Source of the DNA: CAWIJJ01 sp963836405
GTDB taxonomy: Bacteria > Acidobacteriota > Terriglobia > Bryobacterales > Bryobacteraceae
Length of the DNA stretch: 64,000 bases
Assembly: GCA_963836405.1 (NCBI GenBank)
Contig: CAWIJL010000011.1
Span: forward strand, 124,001-188,000
Reading direction: 5' to 3'
Below are positions 58,104 through 64,000 of this stretch, one piece after another. Numbering within the stretch: the stretch's first letter is position 1; every line of letters starts with the position of its first letter. The notes beneath the pieces are model-generated. The model worked only from the letters and a program-made list of their open reading frames with translations, had not been told where the DNA came from and did no database searches. The position numbers and the translations under genes are program-made.

Positions 58104-58183
58104 CGTCTGACGGAATAGCGGGTGCCAGCGATAGTAAACCGTCGCCGTCTCAAAATCATGTGCACTATGTGGCTGGTTCGCCT

Positions 58184-58609
58184 GGCGTCGGGAAAACCTT
58201 CTTGTCCAAGATCGTGGGCTGGCGCGCCTGCCAGGCCAATCAGCGCGTCCTATTCACCACCGCCATGGACATGCTCAATCACCTGCTCGCCTCCCAGGTC
58301 GATCATTCCCTTGTCCGCAAACTCAAGGCCTATACCGAGCCCGCACTGCTCATCTGTGACGAACTTGGATATCTGGCCCTCGACCAACAGTCGTCGAACC
58401 TTTTCTATCAAGTTATCTCCACCCGCCACAGCCAGAAGCGGTCCACAATCATAACCACAAACACAGCGTTCTCCGACTGGGGTAACATTCTCTTCAATAC
58501 GACCATCGCCACAGCGATCGCCGACCGGCTCGTCGAGAACTCCGAGATCTTCATGTTCGGTGGCGACAGCCTCCGCAAGCCCAAAAACCCGAGTTCGCCA
58601 GCCGAGTAG
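58184..58609 (+). pseudogene. istB: istB 3' part, resuming at GVGKT
   Basis: Begins GVGKTFLSKIVGWRACQANQ and includes TEPALLICDELGYLALDQQS (Walker B) and STIITTNTAFSDWGNILFNT. The frame is open into the element, where a GTG at 58160 gives HYVAGSPGVGKT, so a truncated ATPase with a complete P-loop supplied by the element end could be translated. Confidence 0.8.
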
Positions 58610-58742
58610 TTTGCGCTGGCTCCGATCAAGCGCCGCGCTGTGGCGATATCCCGGGCCGGAGGAGTCCGCCGGGTAACCCCTCAACGGCGCTGCCCAGGCG
58701 GGCGGGGGCTTCGGTTCCCGCCCGTTCGCACCATCTCCTCAA

Positions 58743-59003
58743 ATGTTCAACTTCAGCGCCAATCATCTGTTCCTGCTCTCACGGACGGAATACCAGAAGT
58801 GTGCGGTGTTCTTGTTGCAGGACCTCGACACGCAGCGCGTTTACCGGCTCTATGACTTCACCAAAGCCTTGCTCCTCCGGCCCGGAGTGGCCTACTCGGT
58901 AGCAGGCAAGGTCAACAGCGCCGACAAACTCTACCTCGTGATCGAATCGGTCCGGCTCGACACCAAGCACTCAGCGGCATTCCCATGCTCATGCTCCTGC
59001 TGA
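58743..59003 (+). CDS. Small ORF after istB, unknown
   Basis: 86 aa: FNFSANHLFLLSRTEYQKCA, then VFLLQDLDTQRVYRLYDFTK and KLYLVIESVRLDTK; the last residues (SAAFPCSCSC) look non-native. It sits between istB and the right end of the IS21-type element. Might be a real accessory protein with a damaged C terminus. Confidence 0.4.
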   Translation: MFNFSANHLFLLSRTEYQKCAVFLLQDLDTQRVYRLYDFTKALLLRPGVAYSVAGKVNSADKLYLVIESVRLDTKHSAAFPCSCSC

Positions 59004-59183
59004 CGGCGCGGGAGGGTCGCCTATCGGCTAACCTTCTCGGCTGTCCGTCATCGCGCAATCCCAGACGCGCCCATTTTCGCCAATGTCTCGCGCCGCCGCA
59101 TTCGTGTGTCTCGCGCTCCCGTCCGGCGGCATTCCCAACGACAAAACCGGCAATTCTGCGGGTGTTTTATCTCGGCACTAACA

Positions 59184-59583
59184 GCCCGACTACGACACCA
59201 GCTACATGGAAGATCGCCGCGTGGCCAAAGACTGCATGCTCAGCTATCGCGGCAATCGTTACTCGGTACCATTCCGCTTCGTCGGCAAGACCGTGCTGGT
59301 GCGGGAACCAGTGACCGGCGGCCGTATCGAAATCTATAGCGATATCAAAGTAATCGCCGAGCATCGGCTGGCCGAAGGACGTGGCGTTATGGTCGTTGAC
59401 CCGGCACACTATGCGGGGTTGGTGGAGAAACGGCGCCCACGCGGACCGGCACCGCCGGATGGCTCGCCGGGCCCATTGGAGTTGACGCCCGGTCCGGGAG
59501 TCGGCCGCGGCTTCCTGGCGCCGGAAGTGGAGCAGCGCTCCCTGGCCGTGTACGAGGAGGTGGCCGATGTCGCTGCAATCTGA
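59184..59583 (+). pseudogene. istA: istA C-terminal part (5' truncated)
   Basis: In frame from the junction: DYDTSYMEDRRVAKDCMLSY with RGNRYSVPFRFVGKTVLVRE, then LAEGRGVMVVDPAHYAGLVE, the Mu-type C-terminal domain of IstA. It ends at TGA 59583, overlapping istB by 17 bases. Confidence 0.75.
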
Positions 59584-59896
59584 ACGCATCCAGCTGCTGA
59601 TGCAGCGCCTGAGCCTGACCGAAATGGCGCGCGGCTATGAAGCTCTGGCCGAGCAAGCCGCCCAAAAAAACCTGCCGTACTGCGATTTCCTGGAGCAGGT
59701 GCTGGAGAGTGAGGCCAACGTCCGGCAGGAGCGCAACATCAAAGTGCGCACGCAGTTGGCGGGCTTTCCGGACCACAAGCGGCTGGAACAGTTTGACTTC
59801 AAGTTTCCTACCTCCATCGACGAGAAGAAGATTCGCGAACTGGCGAGTCTGCGTTTCCTGGAGCGTCACGAGAACGCCTTGTTTCTCGGGCCACCC
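59567..59896 (+). pseudogene. istB: istB 5' part, cut within the Walker A codons
   Basis: 110 codons: SLQSERIQLLMQRLSLTEMA, QVLESEANVRQERNIKVRTQ, FDFKFPTSIDEKKIRELASL, then ALFLGPP. The frame then enters the inserted element (DPETF). Joined with 62584-63048 it gives a 264-aa IstB with P-loop GPPGVGKT. Confidence 0.87.
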
Positions 59897-59998
59897 GATC
59901 CAGAGACATTCTGCACCTCCTCGCTACATCGTTGAAATCATTGAGCGTTCGTGGCCGAATTTTCGGCCGACGGGCCGCCGTTTCTCTCATCCTGCCAC

Positions 59999-62092
59999 TT
60001 AGATTCCTGCAAACATCGGCAACTCAGCCTCCCCACGCTTCTGTTCAACACGGCTGCCCCGCTTCACGGCGGCGACTTCGCGCCGGACCTGCTCGGACTG
60101 GATCGACTCCGCGGGAATCTCCCAAGGAGCCCACGGTACGACTTGCGTTGCGGTGATCACTTTGGCATCAATCAAGCGTCGGACTATCTTGTGACTAACT
60201 CCCAGGCTCTCCGATGCTTCTTCTAAAGTCAAGATATTCTGCCGAAGCGTCGGGTCGTAAGATGGCAACTTATTGTAACTGCGTGCGGTGCGAACCCGGA
60301 GTTCCACCCAGTTATTGCCTGAGCCAGTTTTCAGTCCCAGCCGGTTCAAGGTCGCGGCAATCTGATCGTCCGGAAAACGACCGGCCATTTGCCGGATGAT
60401 TTCGATCGCCTCCATGTTTGTGCAACGGCTGTGGTGACCGGTCAGGTTTTTCTTCACGCGAAGCTCCGAATGCCGTCCACCGGCCCAGTGGATCATGAGC
60501 ACGATTTCGCCGGCTGACTCATCGACGTCGGCAACGATCTCCTGAATCAGGATTCGGGTGATGCGCTGCTTTAAACGCATGTCCGTCGTTTCCGCATTCC
60601 AGACTGCCGGCAGGTTCTGCGCCAAGCTGATCAGGCTTTCCTTATCCGGAATCCTCGCTGTTTCCTGGCCTGTCGTTTCGAAGTGCCGGAGCTGGCCCTC
60701 CACCTCGCCCACCCTGCGCAAGGCCGAGTTCCATCGAGCCTCCAGTTCGGCGGCGACCAAGCGATTGTCTGGATCTACGGCTTCATAGCGTCGGGCGGCC
60801 AGTCGGGCTTCGTACTGCGCCTGCTCCAACTCCAGCGCGAGTGCCTGCCGCTGCTGCCTACGTTGCTCAGCGATCCGCGTGGCCGCTTCTACTGCCGCCT
60901 CCACGGCGTTGCCTTCCACCGCCTTGAGAATCTCAGCAGCGATCGCCTGGTCCGGACGTAATCCCCCGAATGAGATGCACCATGCCGCGCCATGATTAAT
61001 GTGTGCGCCGCGGCAGTGATATCGTGGAACCTCGCTCCTCGTGCCACTGTATGCCACATGCAGCATCCGGCCGCATCGACGGCAACGCAACAGCCCGGCC
61101 AGCAAGCTCCGGCCTCCCCGTCCCGCCTTCGGCTCCATGCGCGACTTCATATGTGCATTGTCAGCCAACAGCGCTTGGTTGCGCTCATACTGCTCCCAGG
61201 TAATGTAGCCGGGATGATGATCGCGAATCAAGACTGTCCAGCTCTCTACCGGTTTCGAATGGCCGATGGTTTTCCGGGCGCGCCCCCCGACCACTCTGGT
61301 GCGGGCTTCGGTCTTGCCGAAGGCGTAGCCGCCGGCATACATCGGATTCCGAAGCATGTGCCAGATCGTGTTATAGACCGGCAGCTTCCAGATCAGTTCG
61401 CGGCCGGCCTCCCCGTGCATCAGCGCAGGAAGACTTACCTTCTCCCCACGGAACCACAGCAACACTTGCCGCGCGCTTCCAAACTCCTCCGTCTTCGCGA
61501 AGACCAATTCAATGGCCTGCTGGATACGTCGATCCGGATCTTTCTCGACTTTGCCATTGGGAGCCCAGCGATAGCCGATCGGCAGTGCAAACTGCAGTTC
61601 ACCGCGCCGTGCCTTCTGGCGGATCGCTTCCTGGCAACGTTGCCGGAGAAGGTTCAGCTCGAACTCACTCATGGTGCCTTTAAGCCCCAACAGCAAACGG
61701 TCATTCAGCAGACCCGGATCATAGACCCCATCGGGATCTACAACGAGCGCCCGCACCAAACCGCACAGCTCGATGAGGTGATGCCAGTCCCGGCCGTTAC
61801 GGGCCAATCGGGAAGCCTCGATACAGAAGACCGCGCCCACACTCCCCGTGCACACTTCGGCAACCAGCCGGGCAAAGCCGGGACGATCCACCTGGCCGGA
61901 ACCGGACCGTCCAAGGTCTTCGTCGATGACCTCGACCTGTTGGAACCCGAGTTGGCGAGCTTGATCGGCCAAAGCGTACTGTCGCCGCTGGCTCTCCAGG
62001 TTATGGGCAACTTGAATGGGAGATGACTGTCGGATATACACGATCGCCCGTCGCTTCAGATGATCGGCGGTAACCTTCGCATTCACGTTCAT
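59999..62092 (-). CDS. Large serine recombinase of element B
   Basis: 697 aa. AIVYIRQSSPIQVAHNLESQ (nucleophile Ser about 23), DEDLGRSGSG, VGAVFCIEASRLARNGRDWH; zinc ribbon LLRCRRCGRMLHVAYSGT; coiled-coil about 410-470; C-terminal HTH TLEEASESLGVSHKIVRRLI. Collinear with the element A recombinase over the whole length. Its ATG overlaps the small ORF stop by 4 bases. Intact, so the element may still be mobile. Confidence 0.88.
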   Translation of the reverse strand: MNVNAKVTADHLKRRAIVYIRQSSPIQVAHNLESQRRQYALADQARQLGFQQVEVIDEDLGRSGSGQVDRPGFARLVAEVCTGSVGAVFCIEASRLARNGRDWHHLIELCGLVRALVVDPDGVYDPGLLNDRLLLGLKGTMSEFELNLLRQRCQEAIRQKARRGELQFALPIGYRWAPNGKVEKDPDRRIQQAIELVFAKTEEFGSARQVLLWFRGEKVSLPALMHGEAGRELIWKLPVYNTIWHMLRNPMYAGGYAFGKTEARTRVVGGRARKTIGHSKPVESWTVLIRDHHPGYITWEQYERNQALLADNAHMKSRMEPKAGRGGRSLLAGLLRCRRCGRMLHVAYSGTRSEVPRYHCRGAHINHGAAWCISFGGLRPDQAIAAEILKAVEGNAVEAAVEAATRIAEQRRQQRQALALELEQAQYEARLAARRYEAVDPDNRLVAAELEARWNSALRRVGEVEGQLRHFETTGQETARIPDKESLISLAQNLPAVWNAETTDMRLKQRITRILIQEIVADVDESAGEIVLMIHWAGGRHSELRVKKNLTGHHSRCTNMEAIEIIRQMAGRFPDDQIAATLNRLGLKTGSGNNWVELRVRTARSYNKLPSYDPTLRQNILTLEEASESLGVSHKIVRRLIDAKVITATQVVPWAPWEIPAESIQSEQVRREVAAVKRGSRVEQKRGEAELPMFAGI

Positions 62093-62265
62093 GATTCGTC
62101 TCCGATTGGCTCGACGGCCGGCGGATCATCTGCCACGGCGGCGTTCCACAGTAGATCGGCGAGAGCCGCTGCCAGTTCGCGTTGCTTGTCTTGCGGCAGG
62201 TCGATGGGCGGAGTCTGGCAAAGATGCAGGTTCAACTGCGCATCCAGTTTCTTGTTGTCTGTCAT
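62089..62265 (-). CDS. Small accessory ORF of element B
   Basis: 58 aa from ATG at 62265 (MTDNKKLDAQLNLHLCQ). Overlaps the recombinase ATG (ATGA) and, in another frame, the 3' part of the DUF5372-like ORF. Conserved with the element A copy around LP-x-x-KQREL-x-x-AL. Confidence 0.62.
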   Translation of the reverse strand: MTDNKKLDAQLNLHLCQTPPIDLPQDKQRELAAALADLLWNAAVADDPPAVEPIGDES

Positions 62266-62449
62266 GCGGAGCCTCCACTGGCATCTTCTCCAAAGCCGCA
62301 TTGCCGGAGGACGTCGTTGCCCTACCGATCACGTCTTGCAGCTCCGCCAGAGCTTCAGCTGACGCCATGGCTCTGCCGACTTCAACGGAACCGCACACGG
62401 CTGGATCGGCCATCCACGCGGGCAGCCCCGCAATAGTGCCGTCCGGCAA
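62126..62449 (-). CDS. DUF5372-like accessory protein of element B
   Basis: 107 aa from ATG at 62449, but upstream codons (YRWHPLFGQDLKLQRTAKFP and GEYIFCEL) match the family and probably belong to it, so the start is further up, near the element end. Shares CELPDGTIAGLPAWM and SAEALAELQDVIG with element A. The C terminus is basic. Probably a DNA-binding partner of the recombinase; inferred. Confidence 0.55.
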   Translation of the reverse strand: MPDGTIAGLPAWMADPAVCGSVEVGRAMASAEALAELQDVIGRATTSSGNAALEKMPVEAPHDRQQETGCAVEPASLPDSAHRPAARQATRTGSGSRRSTVERRRGR

Positions 62450-62583
62450 CTCGCAGAAGATATATTCACCTCGCGGGAACTTGGCCGTACGTTGGAGCTT
62501 CAGATCCTGGCCGAATAGCGGGTGCCACCGGTACTGAATTCGGACGGTCTTCGGACTATGGGCATTATGTTTCGGGGTCGCCC

Positions 62584-63048
62584 GGGGTTGGCAAAACGCA
62601 CTTGGCGGTCTCCCTGGGCATGGAAGCCATTCGTCACGGCTTCAGCGTTTACTTCGTCAGCTTGCCGGACCTGCTCGACCGCCTGGTGCAGGCGCAGGCG
62701 GAGAACCGCATGCGCAAGAAGATGGCCCACCTGCGCAAGTGCCGGCTTCTGGTGCTCGATGAAATCGGCTACCGCAGCTTAGACAAGCAGGCGACTACCT
62801 GCCTGTTCCAGTTGATCAGCGAACGCTATGAGCGGGGCTCGATGATCCTGACGTCCAACAAGAGCTACGGCGAATGGGGATCCATCTTTCAGGACAACGT
62901 GATCGCCAGCGCGATCCTCGATCGTCTGTTGCACCACTCGCACACGATCAACATCAAGGGCGACAGCTACCGGCTGAAGGACAAGCGCAAGGCCGGCGTG
63001 TGGACGCAGGCGGCCGCCGATCCGGGCGCCTCTGGAGGTGGCGCATGA
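62584..63048 (+). pseudogene. istB: istB 3' part, resuming at GVGKT
   Basis: GVGKTHLAVSLGMEAIRHGF, then KCRLLVLDEIGYRSLDKQAT (Walker B) and SMILTSNKSYGEWGSIFQDN (sensor), ending KAGVWTQAAADPGASGGGA. ATGA overlap with the next gene at 63045. In frame with codons supplied by the element end (HYVSGSPGVGKT). Confidence 0.85.
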
Positions 63049-63746
63049 TCCCGGCACTTCGCTTGCGGCTGAAAAGACCTGCTGGTTGGTTCGCCGCCGG
63101 CCAGGAGGTGGCTGCGGCGTTGCCCCTGCTTTCCGATGCCGCCTTCCGGCTATATGTCTTCCTGTGTCTGAACGTAGATCGCCACAGCGCACGGATGGTC
63201 TGGGAGCCGATGGAGTTGTCGAACCTGCTGCAACGCGACCGCCAGAGCATCACCGACGCGCTGGAGGAACTCTGCAGTCGGGAGGTCTGCCGTCGGCATC
63301 CTGACGCCGACAATCGGATTGCCATTGACCGCCTCTCCGTCGAGATCTGCGACCGTTTCTGGCCTTACGAGAAGCCGCCGGTTGAGGAGTTTGGCATCGA
63401 CCAGAACCGCTATGTCCAGCGGACCCGGCAGATGTTATCGGTCCCCGCCTGCGTACGCGTTAACTTCAGCGCCGCCGACGAACGGCTGGCGGCCATTCTC
63501 TATCGGCGCGGCATCACGCTGGATCATCTCCAGCGGGCCATCTGGCTCGGCTGCGCCCGCAAATATGTGGCGCTGTTGAACGGGAGCGAGCACACTCCGA
63601 TGCTTGTCACCAGCTTGAACTACTTCTCCGCTCTCGTGAATGAGGTCGCCGATACGTCAGTCGGAGAAGACTACTGGAAGCACATGCAGAACAAAATCAA
63701 CCAACTGGAAAGGATGTGGCTGGATCGAACTCCGGCCGGAGGGTGA
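63045..63746 (+). CDS. Accessory HTH protein downstream of istB (third gene of IS21-type element)
   Basis: 233 aa from ATG at 63045, overlapping the istB stop. N-terminal winged-helix-like part (FRLYVFLCLNVDRHSARMVW and LSNLLQRDRQSITDALEELC) resembles replication-initiator or plasmid HTH domains. The C-terminal half (SAADERLAAILYRRGITLDH and MLVTSLNYFSALVNEV) aligns by eye with the 110-aa third gene at 34554-34886. It is therefore a recurring third component of these elements, of unknown role. Confidence 0.7.
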   Translation: MIPALRLRLKRPAGWFAAGQEVAAALPLLSDAAFRLYVFLCLNVDRHSARMVWEPMELSNLLQRDRQSITDALEELCSREVCRRHPDADNRIAIDRLSVEICDRFWPYEKPPVEEFGIDQNRYVQRTRQMLSVPACVRVNFSAADERLAAILYRRGITLDHLQRAIWLGCARKYVALLNGSEHTPMLVTSLNYFSALVNEVADTSVGEDYWKHMQNKINQLERMWLDRTPAGG

Positions 63747-64000
63747 TCCGGGCAAAGACGAAATGAGGGAAACGAAATAATGCCGATTCTGCCCCGGAAC
63801 ATCCAAGTGCTTGCTTGCTGCGCCGGGGCATGCCTACAATCTTCTTTCTGCACCTGGGAAAACTTCAACCGGCGAAAGTGGGGAAATTTCAACCGGCGGA
63901 AACTGGGGAATATTCAACCGGCGTTGACAAATTTCCCCACGCGCAACTTCCGGCTCGCGAACGCTCTCCGTTTTAACGAGTTTGCCCGACCCATACAGAG
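63747..64000 (+). repeat. Gene-free right end of the IS21-type element with 25-bp tandem repeats
   Basis: Three consecutive units of 24-25 bases with the core TTCAACCGGCG start at 63855, 63879 and 63904, and each begins TGGGGAA or TGGGAAA. A partial inverted copy (TTTCCCCA) follows at about 63931. IS21 ends usually carry several transposase-binding repeats, so this is probably the right end. No ORF beyond it is convincing. Confidence 0.7.

Larger units (their letters stand above)
55576..58182 (-). mobile_element. Serine-recombinase element A, inserted in the P-loop codons of istB
   Basis: About 2.6 kb. Left end starts CCGATCCTGCGACATTATG (55574-55592); right end is CACTATGTGGCTGGTTCGCC (58163-58182). 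The same end sequences, with substitutions, bound element B at 59897-62583. Content on the minus strand: DUF5372-like accessory ORF, a small ORF overlapping it, and a 696-aa serine recombinase. No target duplication, as expected for serine recombinase integration. The crossover cannot be fixed within about 4 bases. Confidence 0.8.
53074..59183 (+). mobile_element. IS21-type element with zinc-finger gene; istB split by a serine-recombinase element
   Basis: Ends begin TGT and are long inverted repeats: TGTCAGTGCCGGGATAAAAC from 53074 and the complement TGTTAGTGCCGAGATAAAAC ending at 59183, both continuing as ACCCGCA ... TTGCCGGTTTTG for about 44 bases. Content: zinc-finger protein, istA, istB (split), a small ORF. 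The left flank is an istA remnant; the right flank is another IS21 copy missing its left half, so no target repeat can be read. Confidence 0.8.
59897..62583 (-). mobile_element. Serine-recombinase element B, inserted in the P-loop codons of istB
   Basis: About 2.7 kb. Left end CCGATCCAGAGACATTCTG (59895-59913) and right end CATTATGTTTCGGGGTCGCC (62563-62582) match those of element A. Same gene order: DUF5372-like ORF, overlapping small ORF, 697-aa serine recombinase. Deleting 59897-62583 rejoins istB exactly in frame. Confidence 0.82.
59184..63950 (+). mobile_element. IS21-type element lacking its left half; istB split by a serine-recombinase element
   Basis: Contains an istA C-terminal part, istB (split), a third gene, then 25-bp tandem repeats that look like a right end. 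Its left part was lost at the junction with the element ending at 59183. The right limit is approximate. Confidence 0.65.

Noticed and set aside
60992..62026. 344-codon plus-strand frame opposite the element B recombinase
   Set aside because: Antisense to a conserved recombinase; a similar but non-conserved frame exists opposite element A.

Overview
The window is GC-rich bacterial DNA that falls into two parts. Codon use, the content of the eCIS-type operon and the set of mobile-element proteins (DUF6431, CHC2 primase plus paired tyrosine recombinases, IS21 elements with zinc-finger partners) suggest an Acidobacteriota of the Candidatus Solibacter kind. That assignment is inference; no rRNA or other marker is present. 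No tRNA, rRNA or CRISPR array was seen.

Region 1 (1-24368, all on +) is the distal part of a contractile injection system (eCIS, phage-tail-like) operon. The genes overlap at ATGA/GTGA junctions or lie a few bases apart. In order: the end of an unknown small gene, a Pvc16-like cap protein with an IPT/TIG-like domain, a Pvc15-like AAA ATPase, a small protein, a tube-type/LysM adaptor pair, a gpD-like hub, a gpV-like OB spike, a PAAR-like tip, a gp25-like wedge, two baseplate-J-like proteins, a large tail-I-like protein, a DUF6519 protein, then a cargo block. The cargo block has three proteins with the DUF4157 eCIS core domain (HExxH). The first appears to be fused to a Bacillus Tgl-like transglutaminase domain, the second to an OmpA-like domain and Cys-rich regions, and the third has a second HExxH (HERAH) near its C terminus. 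Two unrecognised small genes lie between them. Sheath, tube and tape-measure genes would lie upstream of the window.

Region 2 (24369-64000) is a nest of mobile elements. An outer element (DUF6431, CHC2/Toprim primase, two tyrosine recombinases; 24855-42308) has been opened twice. A RIT-type element (three tyrosine recombinases, 28-bp inverted repeats) sits in the HxxR-coding motif of the first recombinase, and is itself hit by an IS1380-type IS that carries another IS. A 4.8-kb IS21-like transposon lies beside the RIT end and carries a zinc-finger protein, a ParB-like protein, IstA, IstB, a third accessory gene and a macro-domain gene. An IS701-type element splits the second recombinase. After a sigma-54 activator (42542-43960) with a non-canonical GAYTSA motif come a serine-recombinase remnant, a zinc-ribbon membrane protein, an IS3 element split by an IS1634-type IS, another serine-recombinase operon remnant with a divergent 531-aa protein of unknown function, and two further IS21-type elements.

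The most striking pattern is in the two right-hand IS21 elements. Each istB gene is split at the codons of its Walker A motif by a 2.6-2.7-kb element encoding a ~696-aa serine recombinase and two overlapping accessory ORFs. Removing each insert at the aligned codon restores a full in-frame IstB (249 and 264 aa) with a proper P-loop. This looks like a family of small elements that integrate site-specifically into the P-loop sequence of IS21 helper ATPase genes. Together with the RIT insertion in the HxxR motif of another recombinase, it suggests elements that parasitise other elements by targeting their conserved catalytic motifs.
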